DNA of 64,000 bases, from positions 79,716,402-79,780,401 of the forward strand of contig CM044871.1 in the NCBI GenBank assembly GCA_024500155.1. The letters run 5' to 3'. This document shows positions 11,917 to 22,221 of the stretch, piece by piece. A program made the position numbers and the translations under genes. The notes below the pieces were generated by a model, which was not told the origin of the DNA, did no database searches, and saw only the letters and a program-made list of their open reading frames with translations. Within the stretch, counting starts at the first letter, position 1, and every line of letters begins with the position of its first letter. This DNA comes from Chenopodium formosanum (Eukaryota; Streptophyta; Magnoliopsida; Caryophyllales; Amaranthaceae).

Positions 11917-13448
11917 GCACCTATATAGAAAACAGAAATTAATGAGAGATGAGTTTGTGTTATTAGTGCATAAACGTAGGTTTCTGGTCAGAACTAAAAT
12001 ATAGGCAAAATAAAAAGCTGATATCAGTTATTCAAATCAAACAAGACATATTTGATTACAAATAATTACGACATTAAGTATGCTGAATTTTAGCAGCATC
12101 AGGCGAGCTAAGAAATGATATGAACCTGACCACGATATTATGCAATCTTATGAAATTACCGGCTGTCATGTGCAGATTCTCCAACTAATTTCGCTCAAAT
12201 TTTACTCAAGTAGATATAAATCAGTTTAGCATTTCAACAAAACTTTAGCAAAGTGGTCTTTCTGAAATTAGGATTTAGCATACAATCACTAATGCATTTG
12301 TCAAAATTCAACATATAAGGCTTGCTAATTATCAGAAATATCTGGTCATTTTTTTTTTTTTAACTAAGCAAGAATAATAGCTTTAGCAATTCTGAAGTAA
12401 TGAGATCAGGAATTCAGACAAGAAATTTTAAAAATCATGCATGTGACAGAAATTATACTAAATTTTCAGTAGCACATCAACAATTCAACATCTGAAAAGT
12501 AATAATATGACCAGATTAGTAATCCACAGATTGGCAGAATGCTCATGCTGCAAAATTCAACATGTTAAGCTTGCTGATTGTCAAAATTATGACTAATGCA
12601 CATCAGGACCTTAGATTATCATTTACACAGTAGCCCAATACAGCATATAAATGAACACAAAGTCTTTTAAATTTATTTTGCCTTTAGAGTTTAATACAGC
12701 TGCATTAGAAAATAAAACGTTTAGTATATGCCACTTATAATTTATTTGTCAGATCAAAGTATAAATAGCAGAAACTCAGTGGAAGATAACCTCAAAATTA
12801 TAACTCTTAGCATCATTTGAATACCAATAACCAAAATACAAGTGTGTTACTAGTTTATCATTAGATGTAATAAGATTAATCAGTTCAATTTTCTAGGGAC
12901 AAGCACAAATCATGCAAAAAGTTGTTAAGGAAACAAGACATATACTTGTCTACTTGTACACCTATCATGTCATATTAACTTCCATAAGTTATGCTAATTT
13001 TGAAAAGAAATTACAGATTCTTGTACCAGCAAACAATTAGCTAAATCATTCATATTATTTGATAACATACTGATCGAATATTCGAAACAGGACATGAGAA
13101 TCTTAACTGAGCATTCATCAATTTACAAGTAAAATACTCCACCAAGATAAAAAAAAGAATTGTAGTCATCTAACCTCTAAAAGTCTGACAAATACAATGA
13201 AGCTTATTGAATTAAGTCATGAAAAGTAGGCACTCCTTGATTGATTCAATACAGGCAGACATACACTACTAAGACCGACTTTCAACTATCATGAAAACTT
13301 GATGATATGCATGGAAATAACTCACTAATAGAATCTAAAATATTCAACCTCAAATAGCAGTTAATATATACAAGTTCTTCACATATTCAAATAACAATAT
13401 AAGCAGAAATTAATTAAACCATGAATTTATAGGACATTATAAATAATC
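11917..13448 (-). other. Athila 5' leader
   Basis: About 1.5 kb of AT-rich, non-coding DNA lies between the primer-binding site and the gag start. A T12 run sits at 12350. No gene is seen. Confidence 0.8.
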
Positions 13449-13466
13449 TCCCCGGCAACGGCGCCA
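13449..13466 (-). other. Primer-binding site, tRNA-Asp type (Athila)
   Basis: The minus strand reads TGGCGCCGTTGCCGGGGA, the complement of the 3' end of plant tRNA-Asp including CCA, five bases inside the 5' LTR. This is the primer expected for Athila. Confidence 0.92.
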
Positions 13467-13471
13467 AAATT

Positions 13472-15156
13472 TGATACGTGTCGTTTCCCGTATAAAATTA
13501 ATTAATAATTTACCTTAACTTAAACCTCAAAAATATTAACAACTAGTAAAAAGGGTAAGTAAGGGTCGAACCCACGAGGAGATTGGTTAACTCTATAAAC
13601 TCAAAATTAAACTCGAAACGTAAACTATATACATAAAAGAGTACTATTCACACTATGTACATGAAATTTGGGGGAGTTTAAATGATAATAGTCAACTAAT
13701 ACTACTATGAAAAATAGAATCTAAACTACTATATACAATTGACGACATACTTAACCAACTCCATTCATAACTTTACTTGAATTAACTTATTGGAAATTAT
13801 AACTAACCGGCCTCGCACGATTAATCAACTTAATTACTGGACTAACTGTAGAGACTTTAGTAACAAAGACTCCCTATCTCCCTTATTTGAAACCAATTGC
13901 GAACTAAGCCAAAATCGACTCTAAACCAATCTAATTAACACAAATATGTTGCAACTTGCATGAATTAGTCTTGGCAGCATTAATATCTAGGAGACCTCAT
14001 TAGCCCTAACTAATCTAATCACTTAAATGTCGGATTAGTTAGATTGAAATTGCTTTCTAATTTAAACCAAACCGTAATCGCAGACTCGATTTAAAATTAG
14101 GGACTACTCTCCTATACGATTCAAACTAAGTCGAATCATATAGATAGCAATAATTTACAACTAACAACATGAAAGATAACAATCAATATCGAATTGCAAA
14201 TTTATTAATCAAGAACAAGCAAATTTCAAATACCCATTAAATAAAAAAACGTAGTACTATCAAGATTCAATTATAATACCAATAAACCAATAAAAGTATC
14301 TCATCAAATTAGGAAAGAACATCAAATAAATCAGTAATATGGAACAATTAAGTTAAGAAGAAGACTTATGAAATATACTCCCAAGAACACCCGAATAAAC
14401 CCGGCTTCGACCCCCGCGATTCACCTTCGTTCTCGTACTACCTTGGATGCGAGACTAAGCTCCCCTCCAATGGCTATCTTTTCTTCACCAATTGCCCACT
14501 TACGACTCACTCGAACAATTTCGCTCTTTGTATAATTGTTGGCTAAGTTGTGTGTGTTTTTGAGGGAATAATTGGGGGTTTTTTTATAAGCCAAGATAAC
14601 CTAGGTTTTCCGGAATCAAAGAGATATATTAGGGAAAACAGATAGAGATCCATCTTCTCTTTATCTTGCATGAAATTCGGAGGAGATTTGTTGAAGATGA
14701 AACTTGATAATGATGGTGGTGAGGTTCTGGTACTCACGCACCTCTTTCTCCCTTTTCTTCTTATCCTTTTATTTTCTCTTTTTCTTTGTTCTTGATTTTG
14801 TAGTTGCACTTGCACGTACCTTTTGCTCCAAGTGGGCTTCTTGCATTTTCTTAGCCCACTCAATTTACCTTCTTTGCTCTTGACTTTTGGCACATGTTAT
14901 TTGGAATGTTGGAGTAGTACATATGATAATATGGGCTTCATTCTTCCAAGTCCATTTAATACTCTTTCTTATTTTCCTACCAAGACACACGACATAATTT
15001 TAAGTACCACTTATTATAAAAATAGCAATAAAATAAAATACAAATTAAAATAATATCTAAAATAATAAAAATAGATAATTTCATAAATTAACTAGAATAA
15101 AATGACTATAAGACTAATATTAGGGACTAAAAATATGGTATATTATGCACTTATCA
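13472..15156 (-). repeat. Athila-type 5' LTR (right copy)
   Basis: This 1685-bp copy matches 3182-4866. On the minus strand a TATA box (CTTATAAAAAAA) lies at 14579-14590 and could start genomic RNA toward lower coordinates. Confidence 0.97.
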
Positions 15157-15161
15157 GCCCT
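15157..15161. repeat. Right target-site duplication of the Athila-type element
   Basis: The bases gccct repeat the left flank at 3177-3181. The Ogre-like LTR sequence resumes immediately after. Confidence 0.95.
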
Positions 15162-15507
15162 CCCCTAGATCATTAAGCCGTACTTAAAGCTTAAACCGGG
15201 CCCAGTTTAGTAAATTGGCCATAACTTCCTCAATATTCATCGGAATTGGGCTTATAATATATCGTTGGAAAGGTCTTTGCAAGCCCTATCCAACTACACC
15301 ACTATTAGACCCATATCATGGACCAACCAAACTGGATTGGCTGTTTTCTTAAAAATAAAGTTTTCAAAAACAGGGAGAAGAGAAAAAGAAATAAAACTTT
15401 CCGCAACACTAGACCTTTCCACACTTTCGTTTCATTCGATTATGATTCAACGTGAAAGGTACTCATCACTGGGTTTGGTTTTGGGGAGACACAAATGGAT
15501 GTCTACA
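15162..15507 (-). repeat. Left (3') LTR of the Ogre-like element, second part
   Basis: This continues the LTR interrupted at 3181 and aligns with 33526-33872, ending GTCTACA. Combined length is 2146 bp against 2142 bp on the right. Confidence 0.95.
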
Positions 15508-15521
15508 GAAGCCCCCACTTT
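15508..15521 (-). other. Polypurine tract of the Ogre-like element
   Basis: Minus strand AAAGTGGGGGCTTC abuts the 3' LTR start (TGTAGAC), the normal position for the plus-strand primer. Confidence 0.8.
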
Positions 15522-16131
15522 GACTGAGTTTGGAGAAACGCAAGTTTCGAAAACGAAAGTCAAAGTAACGATAGGGACGGAGAATGATTCAGAACGTTCT
15601 GCGATCCTAAATCAATCTTGTAATGCCGATACCTGCAAACTAGCATTAGTTAAATAGATAAAAGAGTTAAGAAACGCGTATATTGCACCGTCAAGCATAC
15701 GTCTCTGAAAGTAACCGATTTGCTGCCGTACTGTTGTTTTGATGACCTCCTGCAAGCTAGAGAACGACATCCCGCTTGAAAACTGCTACGCCTGTAACTG
15801 CTTCCAAATTAGAAGATTGCTTCGCCCGAAACTATCCTCCCCGCTGTGATAATATCCCACGTCCAAGGGAATATCATCGAAAATTATTCCTCTTGAAATA
15901 ATTCTCATCCGCATTAAGACCATCTTCCATGCCTCAGGAATTATGATCGAAGACAACTTCGCCCGAAATTACCTTCAGCTGTTTGTGACAACTTTCTGCA
16001 AGCTAGGGAATGATGCCGAAGACACCTTCTCTTGAAGTCATCCTCATTTGATGCGATAATTTCCCAAAGGAAAATACCGAAGATCCACGCCTGTCGATCT
16101 TTAAAAGTTCGCCTGAACTTTGCTCTTGCTA

Positions 16132-16248
16132 TGCCTGTACGTCGGCGCTCTTTTGCTTTGAACCTGTATGTCGGTGCCCTTCGCTCCTGAACCTATATGT
16201 CGGTGCCTTTTGCTCTTGAACCTATATGTCGGTGCTTTTTGCTAATGA
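16132..16248. repeat. 29-bp tandem repeat, four copies
   Basis: Four imperfect units of the type cctatatgtcggtgccttt... with period 29 lie upstream of cluster B. Confidence 0.8.
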
Positions 16249-16424
16249 GCCAATGCTTAGGCGCTTTAAGCTAAGTGAGACGATCTTTTCATCAGGTCGA
16301 TCACTTTATGTAATCAAGCCGATCACCTAATCATGTCAAATTGCTTAGAGGGGCTAACTGGCGTACCAAGGAACCCAAAATATATTGCAGAAAGCTAGCA
16401 CAACCCCAACAGGTGGCTGGCTGC

Positions 16425-16545
16425 TTTGGCGTCGCTAAAAAACAATCAGCGCCAGCCTAAAGGCATTAGCGCCAGGCGCTGGCGTTGGCGTTAGGCGCCA
16501 AGCACAGAACGTGACGCCAATTCCTAGGGACTGGCGCCAGCACGG
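16425..16545. repeat. GGCGCC palindrome cluster B
   Basis: About eight GGCGCC-related cores, with the fused form agcgccaggcgctggcg and a gtgacgccaa near the end. It precedes the antisense mobile-domain gene by 650 bp, or by less if the 5'-UTR intron is real. Confidence 0.8.
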
Positions 16546-17194
16546 AATCTTCTTTAAAATCTCGTTTTCGTTCATTTTCTTGCTTTGGTTTGTCGCGAAC
16601 GCTGCTCGAAGAAACCGAAAGCTTCATTTGATCGTTGCTCAATCGTTTTTCAACCGAATTTGCTCAAATTTGTTGCAAATCAAAGCTCTTTTCATCTATA
16701 TTCCCGATCTACGTAAGTTTTCCTCAAACTCACACCGGTTTTTATGAATTCTTGGTATGTTTATTCACGAATTTCATGAAAATTCGAAACTTATAATGCC
16801 CAATTTGCTTTGTTTATCAAGTTTTATGCCACGTAATTGCTTGTTTATGTTTGTATATCGCCTTGGGAGTAATTTGAGACTTGTTTGACTCAATTTGGTG
16901 AAGAAATGAGCAATCCGCCATTGTTGGACCTCTTAAGGTCGTGAAGAACATTGTGACTTGTTCTTGATGTTTTTGCTAGCAATTCTTGTTCAATTTGTCA
17001 CTATAATCACTATAGTGTTGCAAGAAATTGTTTGATTGCTTGAAAAAATGTTGTCATGCTCAATTTGGATTTGTGCTCTGTTTTAGTACTACGTACTCTG
17101 TTTTTTTTTTTTTTTTGCGAACATAGTATCATGCGGCTAGGCGAACCTTAGATACTATAGAATCTTAATTTACGATGATTCTGCATAATGTAGC

Positions 17195-19546
17195 ATGGCT
17201 AGACAACGAGGTTCAGGTTCACGGTCCCGAAACACTAGACGGGAGCATGAGCCCGTGGAGGACGACACCACACCGTCCACTTCGCTTGGTCGGTTCCCGG
17301 AGTGGGATGAGCAGACCTTGTTCTTTGCCCCTGTCCACCACATTTCTGAGAGGGTGAGACGGGGAACCGAGCCTGGGAGGACACGGCATCACGGCTCTGG
17401 CTATGATGGTCTAGGCGATTTGTATAGGATGCATATCGCCAGAGACCGAGAGATGTGACTCCTGTGGGAGTCCTGCGGACTGGTTGCCTTGTTCGAGACC
17501 TCCGAGGCTATGGTCGCCTCCAGAGGGGGTCACCACGTAGTACGCGCTTTGGTGGAGTTCTTTTGGGACACCACCAACACCTTTCATTTTCCATGGGGTG
17601 AGATGATGGTCACTCCTACAGACTTCAGTCTCATCACAGAACTAGAGTTCACTTCTGTGCCGCTGCCATTCGACGGCGGTATCGACGTCTTTTCTCCAGA
17701 GGTCGAGGAGTTGTTGGGGTCGATTGCTGTTCAGGCCCGTGCTGAGGTCGAGACGACTCAGTTCAGTGCTAGGGGAATTCGCCGCTCGACGCTGGAAGCG
17801 GCTCTTGATGACGACGCGACCACCCGAGAGCAGCGGGTGCGCATCTTTGTGCTGATGTTGTGGTCAGGGACATTCTCCCCTGACAGGGGTAGTAGAGCGT
17901 TGCTTTACTACCTCCCTGCTGTTCGCGATCTCCGGCGGATCGGGACTTATGACTGGGCCAGCTTGGCCTACACTGACTTCGTTCGCGCGCTGAGGGACTC
18001 GTGTCGCCACCGGTCCCTTAGGACAAACGTCGCTTTGTCTGCTTTCTGGAAGGTCGTAGAGGTAAACATTATTCCCTATAAAGTTTAGCCCTACATGTTA
18101 GTTAGCATTTACTCACGCGTTTAACTTCTTGTAGATTTGGTTCTACGAGTATTTTCCTTCCATTGCGCCGGCGAGACCATCGCCGAGGGGGTATCCGGCG
18201 AGCGCCTCTTGGAGCGGCCACCATGTGGACCTGTCTACTGCACGTGTCTGGAGTCGGATCATCTCGGTACGACTTTTAGTGTTTATCTTGCTCTTCTGCG
18301 ATGTTTTAAACATGTTCTTATGTGATTGGTGCTTTTTATAGGGACCTGAGGAAGTATACCGACCATGGGGCGGTTGGACAGTCCCTGGATTAGCCGCACA
18401 GTACTCTGCTGAGCGCCGCTACTTTCTGGGGACCTATGGAGCGGTTGTATATTTAGGGGAGAGAGTTGCTATCCAGCACTCTTCTGATGTTTTCGTCGTT
18501 CCTGCCCCTCCGTCGCGTCATATGTTCGACGAGAGAGAGTTATCAAGCATGGCTGGGGAGTCTGGTTCCCTCTGGCGGTCCCATGTGATCCTTGGGCGGA
18601 GTTATGCTGAGGAGCTACTTCCTTTGTTAGCTCCAGCCCCTGTACCGGCCGAGGATGTGAGGGTAAGATCTTTAGCTTTTTATTTTTCGCTAAGTAGCCC
18701 CCAAGTAATACCTTGCTGATTTCTTTCCGTCTTATCAGGATGGTCCCACTGAGTTCGTGCCACCCCGTATGTCCATCCATTACCAGGGGACGTACGGGCC
18801 GATCGAGGAGATGATTTCTCCGGCTCCTGAGGGCGAGCGCTTCGTGGAGTGGTCGATTCCTCGTCACCAGACTAGGGTAAGCCTAGTTTTTTAATACAGA
18901 ATCTTGTATTCGGTCATCATGTATTTTCACTGACTTATTTTCTTGACAGTTCTCACGCGAGGTGGTTTCGGCTATGGCACGATGCATAGATGCCTTCTGG
19001 AGCCAGCTCGTCCGGATGAGGAACGCGGCTAACTATCGTCGAGACGACGCTGTCCGAGAGGTAAATTTTCTTCACTTATTATTTCTGCATTATGCTTCAG
19101 TTTTTACCTTGTTTCTGATTTAATTCTTTTTGCAGGGTCAGCCGATTGCTTCTCACACCCGCACGAGGCCTGACGGGCGGAGAGATCCGGCGAGGTCTAG
19201 CTCGAGACGTCGTCGTACTTCGTCAGGAGGTAGAGGTGGTCGTTCCGAGGCTGCTCGAGCCGATGTTGCTGAGGGTTCAGGATCTTCTTCTGAGGGTGCT
19301 CCTGCTGCACCGGTAGGAGAGGCTACCTCGGCTTTCAGAGGTGGTGGGATGTACGAAGTTGGCTCATCATCGCAGCAGCCTCCGCGGTCTCAGCCTCAGG
19401 TTGACCTTGGCTGGAGCGGTCCTGTTTTGAGTTTCCCTCCTCCTACAGAGACTGGAGCTGGTGCTGAGGCCGGAACTGGCGGAGAGGTGACTCCTCGGAC
19501 GACGCAGTTTTATGGCATGATGGGCCTGCGTCCTCCGGCGCCGTAG
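17195..19546 (+). pseudogene. Plant-mobile-domain-like gene carried antisense inside the Ogre-like element
   Basis: Six exons join cleanly: 17195-18061, 18135-18266, 18342-18662, 18739-18876, 18950-19060 and 19136-19546. Every intron is GT-AG and phase 0, giving 660 codons including the stop. Residues near 100-290 (VRALVEFFWDTTNTFHFPWG, MMVTPTDFSLI, then SALLYYLP-like text) fit the plant mobile domain, a nuclear or transposon-associated fold seen in MAIN-like proteins and in Gypsy and Mutator elements. The C-terminal exon is rich in Arg, Ser, Gly and Pro. One TGA at 17456-17458 interrupts exon 1, so this copy is probably dead or starts again downstream. Base composition is GC-richer than the surroundings. 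The molecular role is unknown. The family call is moderate; the exon structure is strong. Confidence 0.72.
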
Positions 19547-19989
19547 TTTATTTCTGTATATGTATTTTATTTTGACTATTTACAAAACTTTGCCTTTAAC
19601 TTATTATTTAGACACTTTGTACTTTATGTTATTGTAAATTCATTATTATCTATTATTATGTTAGTGTATATTAGTGTGTGCAAATGTGATAACAATTTTG
19701 CGCAAAAATTCTGTCATTTTTATTATTGATGGAGGGTATTATCCGACTCTCTCCCCCAAAAAGAAAAATAAAAAGGAAAAATAAAACGGAGAAAAAAGCT
19801 GATTTTTTGAAAATTAATATAAAATCCAAAAAAAAGAAATAAAGATTAACTAAAAATAATTGCTATATTTAATTAATTAAGAAAAGGACAGAAAAATATT
19901 TAGAAGAAATTTAAACGGGGCCATAAAGTCATTAACCGACTCTAATTTAATATCAAAACGCAAACTGAGCACGCGCGGCCGTCCTGCTG
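19547..19989. other. Spacer between the two antisense genes
   Basis: AT-rich DNA with no coding signal. A purine-rich stretch (19740-19850) follows the first gene and may include its 3' end. Confidence 0.6.
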
Positions 19990-20070
19990 ACTTGGCGCCA
20001 GCCTGTGGCGCGTGGCGCCAAGAGCTGTTGTGTGACGCTAATATCGGGGTTTTGACGCCAATCGACGCTG
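19990..20070. repeat. GGCGCC palindrome cluster C
   Basis: Cores include ttggcgcca, gtggcgcca and degenerate gacgcta and gacgcca. It lies about 42 bp upstream of a TATA box and 124 bp upstream of the next ATG. Confidence 0.8.
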
Positions 20071-20111
20071 ACTCCGTATTTCATTCAGATTGAAATTCTT
20101 CGCAATTTGTG

Positions 20112-20119
20112 CATAAATA
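20112..20119 (+). promoter_or_regulatory. TATA box of the antisense DUF7745-like gene
   Basis: CATAAATA followed by a GC-containing stretch, 75 bp before the ATG at 20194. A start site near 20145 would give a leader of about 50 nt. Cluster C lies directly upstream. Confidence 0.55.
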
Positions 20120-20193
20120 GCCCCCTGCTCAGCCGATTATTCACATAATTCCAGCGAAAAAAATTATTCCTCTCTTTAGAAAAAATAATAATC

Positions 20194-21698
20194 ATGTCTT
20201 TAGCCACTAAAACCTTCACCCAATATTCTCATGAATGGTGTCGATCTCTGAATGCTAAAGAAAGAAAAGAATTGGATTTATTTCACTTGGGGGGAATTTA
20301 TGGCGTCAAAGGGGTAGATTTAGACATAGACTTCATACATACCACTTTAAAATTTTGGAACATTGATACACATTGTTTTAGAATAGGGTATGATGAAATT
20401 AGCCCTTTGCTAGAGGAATTTGGTGCTATTTTAGGCTTCACTGCAATAGACCTGGTAGTAATCCCTAGAGTAGATGCATATTACTATAAGGATTTTGAGT
20501 GCTTCTTTAACTTGAAGGAAAGGGATTTATCAAAAATAGTAGATGGCAATGTAGTGAACTTAAAAGAATTCGCACACTATTATTTTGATAAACCGCTTTC
20601 TGAATCTTTTCACATATATAGAAGAAGGGCGTTCTTATTCTGCATGCTTAATCAATATTGTCTTAGTAGTGGTAAAATTAACGAGGGTCAATCAATTATA
20701 ACCACTGTGCTAGAACAAATTGAATCAGGGAGAAATCCAATGCCATTGATAGTTGGAGAGACTATGATTAGTCTAGATGAATTGAAAAGGGACCTAAAAA
20801 CACCTCTTCGCGGTTCTCCAATTTTATTACAGGTAGAAAAATAATATTTTTAATTACAGAAATCAAAAAATATATTTTTGTATTGTAATATTAATTTATT
20901 TGCATTGAATTTTTTTTTTTACAGATGTGGCTAATGGAGAGGTTAGGATTAATTAGCCCTCCGGACGACATTGAAAATTATACTCCCACTTGCTTTGTGA
21001 GAAGAAAGAAGCACATCCCTAAAATTGGGCGCCATGGGTGGAGGAAAGTCTTTGAATCACGTGATTTTGCTATCAAGTGGGTCACCCCATGGTGGAAAAT
21101 AAAAAGGATGGTTGGTGTTAACAAGAAACCTTTCTGCCGTCTTCCAAGCTTGTCTCGTGTAACATATTATTATCCCTGCAGAGTAAAGAGACAATATGGC
21201 TTGCTTCAAAATATTCCTTCCGGGGATCTTTGTCCTCCCTATGAGTATCCCGTATATCAAGAAGTGGATAAATTTGACACTTACTGGAGCGCTAGACCTT
21301 TATGGGAAGTGATTACCCAAAAGGTTCCCCCTTCTTTACCTAATGATGTAAAGAAGAGGTTGTAGAAGAAGTCTTCAATTGATCAGGGTAGAACCGATGT
21401 GAAGAATCGTCTAGGTGACAGGGTGACACCGGCCAAAGAACGGTTAGGTGCAAGAATTGAGTTCAAAACACCTACAATGCCTAAGAAGAAGAATACTACT
21501 AAAGACAAGGGGAAAAGGAAAGCTACAGACAAAAAGGTTTGGGTGGAAAAGAAGCATGGGGTGCTAGCTGAAAGAGAAACAATCTATTCTAAAATCGAAT
21601 GTAGGTCCTCTAAAGGATGCCTACTAGCTAAAGTAATGGATGAAGAGGAGGAAACAGAAAAGAATTGGAAAAGAGCAAAGAAGGAGAAGAAAGATTAG
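20194..21698 (+). pseudogene. DUF7745-like gene carried antisense inside the Ogre-like element
   Basis: Exon 1 (20194-20832, 213 codons) joins in phase 0 to exon 2 (from 20925) through a 92-bp GT-AG intron with a poly-T acceptor. The N-terminal part (TTLKFWNIDTHCFRIGYDEI, LEEFGAILGF) and the LLQMWLMERL phrase made by the splice resemble the DUF7745 family often found beside plant retroelements. An in-frame TAG at 21363-21365 ends the second exon frame. The same frame then stays open to 21698 and encodes a very Lys-rich tail, so the intact form was probably about 470 residues. The function of the family is not known. It differs from the first antisense gene in composition (AT-rich here), suggesting independent capture. 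Confidence 0.6.
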
Positions 21699-21971
21699 AA
21701 CATTGCTTAGCTTTAGATTTATTAGATTGTTATTATTTATTTTAAGTTAATTTATTTCAGCCTTATTTAAATTCCATTAACAATGTAATTTTATTTTATT
21801 AATGAAATTTCAGCTTTCAATTAAATTGTCACTTTAAATTTATTTTATTAAAGCAATAAAAAACCGAAAAAATTAATTTTCCAGAAATCTTTCAAGTACG
21901 GAAGTCAAAACTTTTCCGAAAAACACCGAAATTTGCCCAGATTTTATGACTGAATTGTCGTCAGTAATTGC

Positions 21972-22071
21972 AGATTGGCGCCAGATATTAAGGTCTGGCG
22001 CCAGGCGCCAATTCCATCGACTGGCGCTAATGGCTTTTGGCTGGCGCCAGACTCTGTTCTGTGACGCCAAT
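21972..22071. repeat. GGCGCC palindrome cluster D
   Basis: Cores include attggcgccag, the doublet ctggcgccaggcgcca, ctggcgcta, ctggcgccag and a final gtgacgccaa. It lies between the end of the DUF7745-like gene and the end of pol, where the two genes converge. Confidence 0.85.
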
Positions 22072-22221
22072 AATTTTCCGACTTTTTGTTGACTTTTTTG
22101 TTGATTCTGGAACGCGGAGATGTCGAAAAATAAAGTGGCCGCACCCGTAATGGGTTGCCTACGTATCCTTTCCTAAGGAATCAGGCCGAACGTAGCTCTC
22201 TTGAGTGTCCTACTCAAGTAA

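Larger units (their letters stand above)
3182..15156 (-). mobile_element. Athila-type Ty3/Gypsy LTR retrotransposon, structurally complete
   Basis: Two 1685-bp LTRs (3182-4866 and 13472-15156) begin TGATA, end TATCA, and are flanked by the 5-bp TSD gccct. On the minus strand the order is 5' LTR, tRNA-Asp primer site, 1.5-kb leader, one 1788-codon gag-pol frame, 1.67-kb 3' region, polypurine tract, 3' LTR. The D-LGAS protease, the tRNA-Asp primer and the gag phrase RGMIDASSGGALVDKTP are typical of Athila. I see no env-like frame. I found one LTR mismatch (position 3869 T versus 14159 A), so insertion was very recent. It lies inside an older Ogre-like LTR, consistent with that order. Confidence 0.95.
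15522..17194. other. Region between the 3' LTR and the antisense mobile-domain gene
   Basis: No gene is seen. It holds a 29-bp tandem repeat (16132-16248), GGCGCC cluster B (16425-16545), a weak TATA-like tttaaaat at 16553, and a strong splice donor (ctacGTAAGT) at 16712 that could begin a 5'-UTR intron ending just before the ATG at 17195. Confidence 0.6.

Noticed and set aside
18469..18867. 132-codon minus-strand frame
   Set aside because: It is the shadow of exons 3 and 4 of the antisense mobile-domain gene.
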